Assembly: GCA_023091735.1 (NCBI GenBank)
Contig: JALKBU010000253.1
Location: forward strand, 1-55,365
Reading direction: 5' to 3'
DNA: 55,365 nt
Origin: Trichomonas tenax
Taxonomy: Eukaryota > Parabasalia > Trichomonadida > Trichomonadidae
Shown: positions 27,285-37,765 of the stretch, piece by piece
How the letters are laid out: each line of letters begins with the position of its first letter
How positions within the stretch are numbered: the stretch's first letter is position 1
Notes under the pieces: generated by a model
What the model was told of the DNA's origin: nothing
Seen by the model: the letters and a program-made list of their open reading frames with translations, nothing else
Databases searched by the model: none
Program-made: the position numbers and the translations under genes

Positions 27285-29983
27285 TTAATCTAGAACTGAT
27301 TCCATTACATGAAATATTTCCTCGAAGAAATTCATTTCATTCTTGATTTCTTGCTTGAAGATTGGTCTCATTCTATCAAGTTGATTTACAGCAAGGAGGA
27401 GATCCAATGCATGCGTTTGAGCAATATCTGTTCTCAATGAGTATTTGACTGTCCACAGATATATTTCCTGGACTCTGATTGCCTCAATGAAGAACTTTGT
27501 GAGAGAGATTCCAGCATCCCAGTGAGCTTTGTTGATTTCGAAGAAGACAGAGTATTCATCCGGAACGTTGTAAACTTTAGGCGTGATCAAGCAAATGTGA
27601 TCCCAAACCTTTGATATGAGATCGCTTGAAGGGTCATCAAGTGGATACGAGATAAGCCTAATGAAGTCTGAAAGAATTAATCCTATGTACCAGACTGATT
27701 TTTCAATTTCGTTGGACATATCGAGAGCGAATGTTGCGTTAACCTTTGGCTCTTCATAAACTGATTTAGAAGGATCAATATCTTAAAGAATCAAAGCATT
27801 CATGTTATTAACGATTCTTACCATTGGGCTTTCGCAACCATCAAGAAGAAGAGGCAAATTCGTCTCGCAAGGAGGAGTAGCACTTCCAACGGCGACAGCC
27901 ATCCTCCGACAGAATCCGGGAACCATCATCAATGAGTCAGACTCGTAGTTATTATGTATGAATTCAATGCTATGTTCCATAGCATTGAAGAAAGCACTCC
28001 CGGCATCTCTTTCAAGCAAGTGATTAAAGAAGACAATCCCACTTGGAACATCAACAATTGGATATAATTTAATGACAGTTTCAACATCACGAACGTTGAA
28101 TTTAAGACGACGTAAGTTCTTTCTGAACTTCTTGTAACTGATATCGTGTGTGCCCTTGAGATTGTGCAATAGAACGCTTGTAGCACATATTTGCTTCTTG
28201 TCTTGTTTGTATCGACTACAGTAGCAACGCTGCGTGCGTATATACTTGCCTTAGGGTGCTGTGGATTGAAACCAAGTTCATCGATGTTGATGATTTTCCT
28301 TGCGATGTTTTTTTCTTCTTCAATGTAGCTGAAGATATCACGGCTATATTTGAAATTAACATTGTTCAAGTAGCGTAAATTTCGTTGGAAAGGAATGCAC
28401 TGTTGATTTCTCTCTTGGGAATAGTGAATTCAGATCCAAGAGCCTGTCTGCTTGAATCATAGCCAGAGGTATGCGTTTGTAATTGTGCTGCATTGATAAA
28501 TGAATAACATGGCGTAATAATCAAGCAAAACTCATCTTCTTCAGCATATTCAACAAGTCTTGTTCCTTTGTTGCTATATGGAAGTCTTTCAGCAACTTTG
28601 CCTTCGACAAATTTAAGTCTGATAGTTTTACGAGGTTGGTTCCACAAATCATTAAAGATGAGCTTAAAGTTGTCAATAAACATTTCATATGTAACAGTCG
28701 TTGTTAAACCAAACTTAACTTTAATCTCAACAGTCTGTCCTTGCTTTGCTTGTGAAACAATCGAATAAAGTTCATTCTGAAGATTCTCATAACGTTCGAG
28801 AGCGATATCAATTCTCTTGACGTATGCTTCATGAGTTTGAAATGGAAGCGTGCTCTCCAAATCAGCACCGATGCTTGCTGCGATAGAGTTGATTTCTTTC
28901 TCTATTTCATATTGCGAGTGATGCTGCTTTTCTCCTTTCTTCATTTCAACTAAATAATGATCAATCTTTTCCTGCATCATCGAAGCAAAGTTTTCTGCAT
29001 CTATTGTGATTTCTGTCTGATAGAATTGTTTTGCGAGTGGGTTGTTTGGATCTTCAACGACATCACCACCATCGAGAAGCTTTTCGAGATCGTGGCCTTT
29101 AAGAGCTTCTTGAATTTCAGGAATTTCGATATCAAAAACATCTTGAATGAGACCAACGGATTGCTGTATTGGAGCAAAAGAGTACAAAAGGAAGCGTTTA
29201 ACTTCCATCAATGCTGGTTCGAATTCGTCATCTTCATTAATTAATTGAAGATTTATTAAAATCTAAAATGGTGATTGAATTTCTTGTCGTAATGTATAAT
29301 TTTCTTGCCTCTGTTTGCAAATTTTCTAGTATATCGTTTGTTGGATAGTTCTGTGCAAAAATCGCGCTTAAATTATCATCTCTTGGAACAAAAAGTAAAA
29401 TATTTCCGTTTTTAGGATTCACACATTTGATCGAATCTATTGATAATACAACTTTGCACATATAATTGATGTTATCCAAAATAAATCCAACATTGGAAAC
29501 TTTGTATGTTGATGTATAAAATTGCTTGTATAATTCTTCTTCAAACGCAATAACAGAAGCAAATTTCGATATAGAATTTCCATCAGGAAAGTATATTTCG
29601 ACTAATGGAAATTTCACTGTCAGTGATTCGTATTTTGGTGCTATTGAAATAAAGTATTTATCACTGAACTTATCGTCATCTTTTCTGAAACCGACATTGA
29701 ATAAAGGTAAGAAAATGCTGATATTCTTTTTTGGATCTGTTACGCATTCGATAAAAATGAAATTCGCGCAGAGTGAGACATATACATCCTGTGCAAACAT
29801 CGAATTTATCCTCAAACCACAGAATTTCTCTTGAAATCAGACTTTTAATAACTCATTTAAGTTTGTTTCAGTGTAATCGAGGTTGTTGTCTTGGATATCT
29901 TTAAGAATGAGCGGAACACTGTCGTTGTTGAATTCGACGTATATCGAATCTTTTGTTTTCGCTGTTTTTGGACCGCTTTTCAT
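27285..29983 (-). pseudogene. large broken gene, about 900 codons, family not recognised
   Basis: Read from an ATG at 29983, five open segments join end to end on the minus strand but are cut by five lesions: a TGA at 29837-29839 (same frame), a frameshift in 29240-29262, another at about 28366-28372, another between 28160 and 28205, and a TAA at 27783-27785 (same frame). The peptide pieces look normally conserved between lesions, for example SNEIYA then NNVNFKYSRDIF, and continue with helical, hydrophobic sequence to the end. No domain is recognised. The first segment (29.2-30.0 kb) is beta-rich and PH-like; the rest is helical. Other genes here have no such breaks, so base-calling error is less likely than decay. 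Short introns are possible for individual lesions, but no GT...ACTAAC-type splice signals were seen. Confidence 0.7.
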
Positions 29984-30592
29984 TTTTAATTTTGGGCAAC
30001 AATATCATCCTTATTTTTTGTTCAGTTTTTATGTTATATTCAGCTATTTCACAAAATTTCATCCCTAAATATCAATTAAAATTGCGGAAATATCAAAATA
30101 TTTTTATTCATCTTTCTTGAGAAAATCATGATTAATAAAAAAATATATCATCAAAGCAAAATGATTCATAACCAAGTGCAATAAATATAGAATCATAGCT
30201 AGTATAATATTATCATACTGATCAAGTTCAATATCATTTCATTAACATCCGAGAATCAATTTTAAGATCATATAATCAACTTCAATTATTTCTTTTTCGC
30301 GACTTTGCAAAGATGATTAAAGTTAACTCTTTCACCAATGAAATATCAAGAACACAACCACTAGAGTCGATGGAAATAAACCATCAATGCACAAGTTTCA
30401 TAATGATCATTTTTTTCAGTTATTTATTAATGATTTGGTCAAAAACATTTTGCAACATGTTGTGATTATTGTATCTCTATTGTTCCGGATTAATCTTAAG
30501 ATCATCTTCAAGGTGAAGCTATATATTAAAATAGATTTTGAAAAACAAAAACAACAAACATAATTTTTATATAAAACAAAAGAAAGATAAAA
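29984..30592. other. AT-rich intergenic region
   Basis: About 600 bp between the start of the broken gene and the end of the GT61 gene. No gene or clear repeat was seen. Confidence 0.6.
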
Positions 30593-32281
30593 TTACTTCT
30601 TTTTGGCAGCAAGAGACAGATTTCTGGCTGCTTCGAGTTTAGCAACGACTTGTCCCCAAACAGCTTTGAGCTCATTAGTATCGATGAACATATTTTGATC
30701 TCTTAACTTGTCATGGCAAGTTATGTCAACACACAAATCATGAGTTGCTGTGCATTCATCGAGAGCTTCATTAAATGTCACCTGCTTGCCATATATGCTA
30801 TAATACTGTATTCCAAAACCATCAGCAACAGATTTGTACCACGATCGGCACCAATAATTTGTTGGGAGGAACTCAAAGATGAAAGTTTGCCTTTCAGGTG
30901 ATGATTTCTCAAGCCATACTTCATGAGCAAGACCAGAACCATGAACACCAGCAATCACTGATGCTTCAGAAACTAAATTGATTTGTGATTCAATCGTAAG
31001 AGTGTCCAAATTAAGATAAATGAATTCGCAGAATTTACATTCATCTTCCAATGTCTTAATAACGCGATTAATATTAGTGATGTATCTAGTATTGTTATTG
31101 CGACGAAGAGGGAACAGAACAAGTGGCTTTTCTGGATTTGATTTTAGATGCGAGATTTTCAGATGTTTTAATATCAATTCTCTAAATTGAGGGAAAGAAA
31201 TATCTTTTGGATCATAAACAAAGTCAAATGTTGTGTATTCTTCACGGAAAGGAGCAGGCTTTGTGTTAAATTTACGGAGACCAAGAACGCAGGTTTCGAA
31301 TTGAATTTCTTGTGGCTCTCGCAATAAATTATACATTTTGTGATGTGATAATATTTTCATGAATAAAATGAAAACTTCAACTTCATATATATCAGCGAAA
31401 TATAGATGACGATCTGTTCCATTGAGAGATCCTTCAACTTCAAGAATTGTATGATAGAGAGGAGCAACAGCATCAAACAAAACATGCCACAACATTCCAA
31501 TGTTATAACCTCTCGAGAAATAATACGTGATTCCTTTAATAATGTTTGCATGATCACCAAGTGGATTGTTCTGGACAACTATTGGTTGATTATCTAGTCT
31601 AACATCATACATGTCTGAAGGAATTGGCTGCGCAGACATAGAAAGGAAAGGAGTTGGAAATCGATATTTAATTGGAGAATAAAAGTAAACTAGACCGCTT
31701 CGAGCTATTAAATTCTTAGTAACACAGTAGCGCCGTTGAATGGAATCACCTAAGCATTTCATTTGCGTATATTCAGATTCATTTTGAAATTCGAAATGAT
31801 CAAAACTTAAAGGAAATGATTTCATTGCTGAAAATTTAATAGATTCGACTTTCGATGATGCGCTCAAAGTTTTTGCTTCTTTAGATGAAAAACAAAGCAA
31901 ATATCCATTATAATGTTGAAGAAATGGATAATCGAAGTAACCAGTGACCGTTGTCGTGTTAAATACTTTCGCTTTGAATGCTGTTGGTGGAAATATCAAT
32001 AAAGTTGAAAATGCTTCTGTTTCAAAACTGATTTGATTTTGTAGATCTAAAACATCCTGTGAATTCACCTTTTTTTTCATGTTTATTAGTATTTTGTCTC
32101 CATCAGCATCTATATTATCGATTTTATTGCATACAGAGTTTCGTTCGATTGGAATTAAAGGTCTATTGTTGAATTTAGACAAAAATGTTCCAATAATCAG
32201 AGAAACTGCCAAAGAAAGAACCATTAAACTGTATAGAAAACAGTTCAATACTCTCCTTTGTAGCAATTTTCGTGATATCAT
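30593..32281 (-). CDS. type II membrane glycosyltransferase, GT61-like (DUF563)
   Basis: The 562-residue protein starts with a basic segment (MISRKLLQRR). One hydrophobic span follows at about residues 13-33 (FLYSLMVLSLAVSLIIGTFL), giving a type II Golgi topology. The lumenal part ends in a GT61-like catalytic core: PLVLFPLRRNNNTRYI, then IYLNLDTLTIESQINLVSEA, then IAGVHGSGLAHEVWL. The loop VHGSGL is the hallmark of plant xylosyl/arabinosyl and animal EOGT/POMGNT2-type enzymes. HVLFDAVAPLYHTIL upstream fits the family's amino-terminal domain. It probably transfers a pentose or GlcNAc onto a surface glycan; the sugar cannot be assigned. Several NxT/S sites are present. It is under a three-copy 11-mer promoter. 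Confidence 0.85.
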   Translation of the reverse strand: MISRKLLQRRVLNCFLYSLMVLSLAVSLIIGTFLSKFNNRPLIPIERNSVCNKIDNIDADGDKILINMKKKVNSQDVLDLQNQISFETEAFSTLLIFPPTAFKAKVFNTTTVTGYFDYPFLQHYNGYLLCFSSKEAKTLSASSKVESIKFSAMKSFPLSFDHFEFQNESEYTQMKCLGDSIQRRYCVTKNLIARSGLVYFYSPIKYRFPTPFLSMSAQPIPSDMYDVRLDNQPIVVQNNPLGDHANIIKGITYYFSRGYNIGMLWHVLFDAVAPLYHTILEVEGSLNGTDRHLYFADIYEVEVFILFMKILSHHKMYNLLREPQEIQFETCVLGLRKFNTKPAPFREEYTTFDFVYDPKDISFPQFRELILKHLKISHLKSNPEKPLVLFPLRRNNNTRYITNINRVIKTLEDECKFCEFIYLNLDTLTIESQINLVSEASVIAGVHGSGLAHEVWLEKSSPERQTFIFEFLPTNYWCRSWYKSVADGFGIQYYSIYGKQVTFNEALDECTATHDLCVDITCHDKLRDQNMFIDTNELKAVWGQVVAKLEAARNLSLAAKKK

Positions 32282-32296
32282 TATAAAAATGACATT

Positions 32297-32340
32297 TGTC
32301 GTGTAAAATTATTTACATAGCGAAAAAGCTTTACATGGCA
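32297..32340. promoter_or_regulatory. three 11-mer variants upstream of the GT61 gene
   Basis: TGTCGTGTAAA (32297-32307), TTTACATAGCG (32312-32322) and TTTACATGGCA (32330-32340). The first is 16 bp from the start codon. One is in the opposite orientation to the other two, so orientation is not fixed. The partial form AATGACATTTG precedes them. Confidence 0.5.
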
Positions 32341-32666
32341 ATCCTTTAAAAACTAAAGTTTATCAAAAAATATTTCGACACCTGGTATATCTTTGACAAT
32401 GCAATCATGGCTTCAGTGATTTTTAACGTTATAAGATACTAATACTTTTTTGGAATATTTTTGCTTTTATTCAGGAGAATTGTTGTATTAGTATACAACT
32501 CAAGGAGTGTATGTTAATGGTATTGAGAGTAAGGGTGAAATAAAGAAAAATTAAAAAAAGATAAAAATATATGTTCGTGAATTAAGAAATATTAAAATGA
32601 TTTATGGGTAATAACGGAAGGAGAAGCGTTTTGAACGAGAATTATATCATTTTATTGGCGTTTAAT
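32341..32666. other. intergenic spacer
   Basis: About 330 bp between the GT61 start and the phosphorylase end. Nothing recognised. Confidence 0.6.
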
Positions 32667-33527
32667 TTATTGGTGTTTGCCAAGCTGTTCAAGAATAACA
32701 GCGGCAACTTCGATCTGGCGCTTGCGAAGTTCCTCAACACCCATGGCGTTGCCCTTTCCGTCAGAGTTAACGACTGTGACGGCGGCCGTGTGGATCTCCT
32801 TGTTAACCTCTCTGAGAGCTGTCCAGTAGAGTGGATATGTATCCATTTCGAGAGAGTCGATCTTGCCGAGCTCAGTCTCGACTTTCTCGAGAAGGCCCTC
32901 AGTCTTGAAGTCGAATGCGCCGACACCGCCAGAAGCGAGTGTTGGAGCGTTGACGCCGGCAACGAAGGATGGGTTGGAAGCAACTCTGCCCTCAACATGT
33001 GGGATGTTGGCAGCCTTAAGGCCCTCATTCAAAGCATTGAAGAGTGCCTCGTTAGCTGGGACTGGCTTCTTGAAGAAGCGGTATGGAGTAGCGTTTTCTT
33101 TGTTAAATGTGTTGAAATCGAGCTCATAAGCGACGCAATCCTTAACATTGATCGCTGTTCCAAGAGCGTGGCCAGCTGGTGAAGGAGCAGCACCGAGCTG
33201 GATGAATGTAAGCTTGCCCTTTGTGATTGTGCGGACTTCGCGAACGAGGAAATCGATCATAGCGAAGCCAATACCGAAAGCGCAGACGGAGAGGCGCTTG
33301 CCCTTATAGTGGCCTGTGAATGTTGTATAACCACGGTTGGAGCGGAAGCAGAATGGTTCCTTCTCCTCGAAGAGCTTCGAGATCTGCTCGGCCAAGTAAT
33401 AATCTGTTGTGATGAGGAAATCATTGGAGACTTCGTCCTTGGTGCAGCCGAAGTGGTATGGACGGCCGTCCTTGTCGACTGGGATTGTGTTACCACCTTT
33501 GCATGAGTCTGGGTGCTGAAGAGTCAT
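32667..33527 (-). CDS. nucleoside phosphorylase family protein (uridine phosphorylase-like)
   Basis: The 286-residue protein has the NP-I nucleoside phosphorylase fold. Residues 60-90 carry FCFRSNRGYTTFTGHYKGKR followed by VCAFGIGFAMIDFLVREV, the G-I-G substrate loop. LTFIQLGAAPSPAG near 110 is the phosphate-site region. ESAM-like ends are replaced here by SLEMDTYPLYWTALRE, where E-M-D is the ribose-binding motif. The enzyme would split nucleosides with phosphate for salvage, important in trichomonads, which cannot make purines or pyrimidines de novo. Uridine is favoured over purine by overall resemblance only. Codon use is strongly biased, as in PPDK, so expression is high. Confidence 0.82.
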   Translation of the reverse strand: MTLQHPDSCKGGNTIPVDKDGRPYHFGCTKDEVSNDFLITTDYYLAEQISKLFEEKEPFCFRSNRGYTTFTGHYKGKRLSVCAFGIGFAMIDFLVREVRTITKGKLTFIQLGAAPSPAGHALGTAINVKDCVAYELDFNTFNKENATPYRFFKKPVPANEALFNALNEGLKAANIPHVEGRVASNPSFVAGVNAPTLASGGVGAFDFKTEGLLEKVETELGKIDSLEMDTYPLYWTALREVNKEIHTAAVTVVNSDGKGNAMGVEELRKRQIEVAAVILEQLGKHQ

Positions 33528-33528
33528 T

Positions 33529-33536
33529 TTAAATGA
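33529..33536 (-). promoter_or_regulatory. initiator (Inr) of the phosphorylase gene
   Basis: On the minus strand TTTTTTCATTTAAAATG places TCATTT with its A 7 nt from the ATG at 33527. This fits the short leaders of trichomonads. Confidence 0.6.
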
Positions 33537-34894
33537 AAAAAGAAAACAGAGTTATTCAATTTCTGATCGTTTTTGCTTTTCATCGTTTCCAAAAGTGACA
33601 ATGATAGATCTCGTTTCTCTTTTGATTTGTGGTCCCCATGGGACAGAAATATCACATAACGAATCGAAAAAGTGAATTAGGGATAAAATAAAATGAGCGT
33701 AGTATTTGTTTTAGGATTTCTCCAATTTTGCTGTGATGTCTGAACTCCAAAGAGAACAAAAATGGTCCTACATTATGTGAGGATTCCCAATTGCCTGTAA
33801 ATTAGCGAGAAATTTTATGTAAAAAATTAATTTTATCATCAACAGCTTTGCTATATGCTGTGCATTTCAAATATTATGAAATTAATTGAATTTAATTTTC
33901 ATGATGATATTTAATAAAAGTGACAAAATATTTATTCACTGTAATTTCAACATGAAACAATGGAAATCTGATGATTCGTCATTGAGAACTTCATCACATT
34001 TCCATGCGTAATACGATTAATAACACGTTCGATCAAAATCATTTTATGATCTACAGGGATTAAACATGAAAGTTGTTTTTGTGTTTGCCTCATAGTGTGG
34101 TTGAATTCTCAATCACCTGTGTGTCGACTTACTAACTTCAAGAAGAGAAATATGTATTTATCTCATATGTGATTATGATTCACATTGCTCAATATAGGAT
34201 AAAACGATTCTGAGAGGTTTCATATAAACAGCAATAGATAAATGTATTTAATATTATAATGATGACCAAAGAGATTTGATTATTCATGATGAGAAATGAT
34301 GATCAAATAAGATTGATTGATATCATATCAAAATGATGATCAAATGGAATTGATAGATTCCATACGATACCGAATAACATTAAACCATTATCATTGATTC
34401 TAACTTTGCGAGTCTATCTTGTCTAATTCTATCTTTTGTTTCGTTGTTTGCATATACCATTTATATTAATATAGTCTCATAAACTATATTATTAAATTTG
34501 ACAGCAAAATGAAGTGGCGTTTATCCTCTTTCATTCTTGACTTCAAAATGCCCACTTGTGGCATTCAAAGCTGTCATCACTCCGTTTGAGTTCTGCTTTG
34601 CAGCAAGATGATAAGATATTTGAAAGTCGTAAATCCAATTTTAGCAACTGCTCTATACTCTGCGAAAAATATACAAAATTTTCCATTTTTAGGTTGTTGA
34701 TTGATGATTGAACAGCTGCTGATGTAGACAACGTATTCCCTTTTTGCATGAACCTGCAAAAAATGTTCCTTTCTTCTAACCACCTAGATAGTAGTGCTAG
34801 GAGAGGTTATAATCAACAGATGGCATAATGCCAATTTCTAACATTTAATCTTTCCCTTTCGTACTAGAGAAGTTTTTTTTTGACAATTTATTAG
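33537..34894. other. AT-rich intergenic region with dispersed repeat
   Basis: About 1.36 kb with no credible gene. The stretch 34255-34380 is similar, on the other strand, to the AT-rich repeat at 18.6-19.4 kb (for example ATGATGATCAAAT units). Short weak frames at 34543-34783 were not convincing. Confidence 0.55.
34255..34380. repeat. degenerate AT-rich repeat, second locus
   Basis: Units such as ATGATGATCAAAT with GATTGATTGATATCATATC are the reverse complement of the units at 18.6-19.4 kb. No ankyrin remnant was seen here. Confidence 0.4.
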
Positions 34895-34905
34895 TTTACG
34901 TGTCA
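34895..34905 (-). promoter_or_regulatory. 11-mer TTTACGTGTCA before the ankyrin gene
   Basis: A copy 24 bp upstream of the ATG at 34930. It overlaps an in-frame GTG and lies 3 bp before another ATG (34909), which makes the downstream ATG at 34930 the better start. Confidence 0.5.
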
Positions 34906-34929
34906 AATATGTTGCACGTTTATAAAAAA

Positions 34930-36144
34930 ATGGCTGTCGCGAGACTTTGTTCGAAATACATGAAATGCTACGAAACAGGAGCTGACACATCAAAAATCGA
35001 AGACATGCTTGCAGTCGTCTTCAATACGTGCCTCGAAGAAGACGCATTTTTCGATTTGCCCATCGATGGAATCTGCAAGATTGTCGCTAAAAAGAACGAG
35101 CACTTATCAATGAAAGAAGCCGATATCCTTGTTTCCAAGCTTGCTGATAAGAAAGGACAGGAAGCTGCAAAGATTTTATCTGTTCTCGACATTGGCCCTG
35201 TTGGATACTTTGATGCCGCGAGCACAATATCTCCATTGAGGATTTGCCCAATAATCCGAGAGCTTCTCGACGCTAGACCAGTCACAGCGAGGACAGGAGG
35301 CGATATCAGGCAATTAGAGAAGAAAATACAAGAATTGGAAAAGAAAAACGCCGAACTCAAGAAAGAAAACGAAGAAAACAAAAGGAAACTTCGCGCTAAA
35401 GCTGATGCTGGACCAAACAAAGATCTCGAAGAAAAGCTCTTTTTGCTTCTTCCTGATGAAAAGGATATTGTAGAGGCCGCTGAGAACGGAAACCTCAAAG
35501 CAGTTCAGTATTATGCAAAAATCAAGCCGAAAACAATTAATCTCGAAAATGATGACGGATACTCTGCATTACAGATCGCCTGTTTGAACTACCACCACGA
35601 GGTTGCCGAATTCCTCATAAAGAATGGTGCAGATGTCAATCACTCTCATAAGAAAGGTGACACCGCTTTGCACTTTGCTGCGCTCAGTGGATCACTTTCT
35701 ATTGTTGAATTACTGCTCGAAAACGGTGCTAAGCTCGATGCTGTTGATTCCACACAGATGAATGCACTTAACTACGCTGCACAAGGTGGAAATATTGAAG
35801 TTGTTAAACTTTTGGTTGATAAAGGTCTTGATCCGCTTCGCGAAGCCGATGGAACAACCAATATCTGGTTCGCATCATACTCTGGCGATGTTGAAACATT
35901 CGCTTACTTCATTGACCTCAACATTGACAAGGAGAAGCCAAACAAGATGGGCGAAACACCACTTCACGCTGCAGCAATGAGTGGCAATGTTGATATTGCA
36001 GATGTCCTCATAGACTTTGGACTCGATCCACGCGCTAAATCACTTTCCGGATCTACTCCTCTTGATGTTGCGACTGAGGATGAAATGATTGAATTCCTTC
36101 AGGGCGTCGAATTCGGAGGTGATGACGAAGAAGATGACGAATAA
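34930..36144 (+). CDS. ankyrin-repeat protein with amino-terminal helical domain
   Basis: From the ATG at 34930 the protein is 404 residues beginning MAVARLCSKY. Residues 1-120 form an unrecognised helical domain common in trichomonad ankyrin proteins. Residues about 126-165 are a coiled coil (QLEKKIQELEKKNAELKKEN). Six ankyrin repeats follow, for example GDTALHFAALSGSLSIVELL, NALNYAAQGGNIEVVKLL and GETPLHAAAMSGNVDIADVL. The tail is acidic (GGDDEEDDE). Ankyrin repeats bind proteins; the partner is unknown. It is intact, unlike the ankyrin fossil at 18.7-19.1 kb. Confidence 0.9.
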   Translation: MAVARLCSKYMKCYETGADTSKIEDMLAVVFNTCLEEDAFFDLPIDGICKIVAKKNEHLSMKEADILVSKLADKKGQEAAKILSVLDIGPVGYFDAASTISPLRICPIIRELLDARPVTARTGGDIRQLEKKIQELEKKNAELKKENEENKRKLRAKADAGPNKDLEEKLFLLLPDEKDIVEAAENGNLKAVQYYAKIKPKTINLENDDGYSALQIACLNYHHEVAEFLIKNGADVNHSHKKGDTALHFAALSGSLSIVELLLENGAKLDAVDSTQMNALNYAAQGGNIEVVKLLVDKGLDPLREADGTTNIWFASYSGDVETFAYFIDLNIDKEKPNKMGETPLHAAAMSGNVDIADVLIDFGLDPRAKSLSGSTPLDVATEDEMIEFLQGVEFGGDDEEDDE

Positions 36145-36604
36145 CTTACTTTTCCTTATTTATATAATGTACATATTACGCATAGATAGCTTAAACAAAT
36201 CTGTAATTTCACTATGTTTAAAAGAAGCTTTAAATTTAATGTGTTTAAAAGAAAAGGTTTGATAGTGTTCGTAAAATAGAGTATGGTCCCAAATATATGA
36301 TGCGAATTTCTTAATAATTGAAAAACTGACAAATTATCAAATCGCATTCATCGATCATAAAAGAGAAATTGAAAAGAAGGTATTGAGCCTATATGAATTT
36401 TTAGGTCGGAGATGTCGGAATTGATGGATCGCATAATTTGACAATTTATATGAGATTTGTCATGTAAAATGTCAGGTTAAATGAGTTCACCTTTCAAAAT
36501 TATCTGATTTTTAGGATCTATATTCTATTTAATATCTAAATCTGTCGAAAACACATTTTTATAAATAAATGTAAATTTTTCAACCGCCATTCAAAAAAAT
36601 TTTA
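36145..36604. other. intergenic region with one 11-mer
   Basis: About 460 bp. TGTCATGTAAA lies at 36458-36468, 136 bp before the next start, further away than for most genes. Nothing else was seen. Confidence 0.55.
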
Positions 36605-37273
36605 ATGGATTTTAAACTCCTTCTTAAGATCGGCGGAACACTCGCTGGCCTCGCACTTATCACATCCCTCATCCCAGCTGTCCTCATGGGCTTTTCTGTC
36701 TACAATACATTCGTTAGAATTTCCACAGGAATCGTTTCTATCGCCTTCGCTGGCATTTTTGGCTTCCTCGCTTGGCGTGCGGATGAAAAGTCACCAAAAT
36801 TATCCTACGTTTTCATCGCAATTATCAATCTTGTCGCTGGAATTATTTGGATGTGCCTTACATCGTCATTCCACTACAATGACTCTTATCTTAACAGATT
36901 TGTCGTTTACTACATCTTCCTCATCGGCTTCACATGTGCTCTCGCTTGCTTCTGGCCATATATCACAAAGTATGTCTTCGGCGCTCACCTTGTTGCAAAC
37001 AACTTCGATGAAAAGCAGGAGACACTCCTTTACATCGTCCAGTGCATTATCTTCTCTTGCTTCATCGGACTCACATTCTGCTGCAATACTGACGAGCCAA
37101 CAGTTTCAAACTGCGGCATGAAGGGAATTGCTTACTCCTGCGGAACTTGGTTCCTTAATGCTTTAATCGCATTCTTCTTCGGTTTCTTCATTGCCAAAAA
37201 GGGCGTAAGTAATTCACCAGCATCCATGGTTACTCCAATCAGTGGCGACTCTGGATATGATTCAGTTGCTTAA
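36605..37273 (+). CDS. multi-span membrane protein of unknown function
   Basis: The 222-residue protein has about six hydrophobic segments. They are near 9-32 (LAGLALITSLIPAVLMGF), 36-58, 67-87 (YVFIAIINLVAGIIWMCL), 98-118 (VVYYIFLIGFTCALACF), 140-158 (IVQCIIFSCFIGLTF) and 178-198 (TWFLNALIAFFFGFFIA). A charged tail follows that ends in GYDSVA, which contains YDSV, a possible YxxPhi sorting signal. No family is recognised. Codon use is moderately biased, and the stop is TAAAC, both suggesting good expression. The ATG is preceded by a run of A and T with no initiator. Confidence 0.8.
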   Translation: MDFKLLLKIGGTLAGLALITSLIPAVLMGFSVYNTFVRISTGIVSIAFAGIFGFLAWRADEKSPKLSYVFIAIINLVAGIIWMCLTSSFHYNDSYLNRFVVYYIFLIGFTCALACFWPYITKYVFGAHLVANNFDEKQETLLYIVQCIIFSCFIGLTFCCNTDEPTVSNCGMKGIAYSCGTWFLNALIAFFFGFFIAKKGVSNSPASMVTPISGDSGYDSVA

Positions 37274-37765
37274 ACCTTTCCATCTCTAATCTTTAAAAAA
37301 TTCAATTATTTACATTTATTTTGCCAAAACAACCATGCATATTCACGACTCATAGACATAGTCATAGCAAATACTGAAATAAAACGATTGCAATCTAATA
37401 ATTGGCATTTTAATCATATCACTCAAATTAATTCCTAATTTTGATTATTTCATAGAACATCAGTCTGCACACGAATATTATTACCATTGTAGTTGTATAT
37501 TATCAATGATATCATTATATTTATAATTTGATAAGAAAATATCACTTTGTTAAATAATAATTACAATATTTATAACATACATATAACATATTCAATTAGT
37601 GTATACGATCTAGCTATTTAAAACACACATTCTAATCAATAATTTTGAATCATTGAGTCAAAAACATTATTTCCTTGTGTCATTGATGCAATCTTATTAA
37701 AGATAATTTCAACCAAATTATGGTTACTGTTGAACTGTAGAAAATAAGATTTCGAACAAAAATAA
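37274..37765. other. convergent AT-rich spacer
   Basis: About 490 bp between the ends of the membrane protein gene and the DBF4-like gene. Nothing recognised. Confidence 0.65.

Noticed and set aside
29815..29983. Short intron to explain the TGA at 29837-29839
   Set aside because: No GTATGT-type donor or ACTAACACACAG-type acceptor is seen nearby, and four further lesions follow in the same gene.
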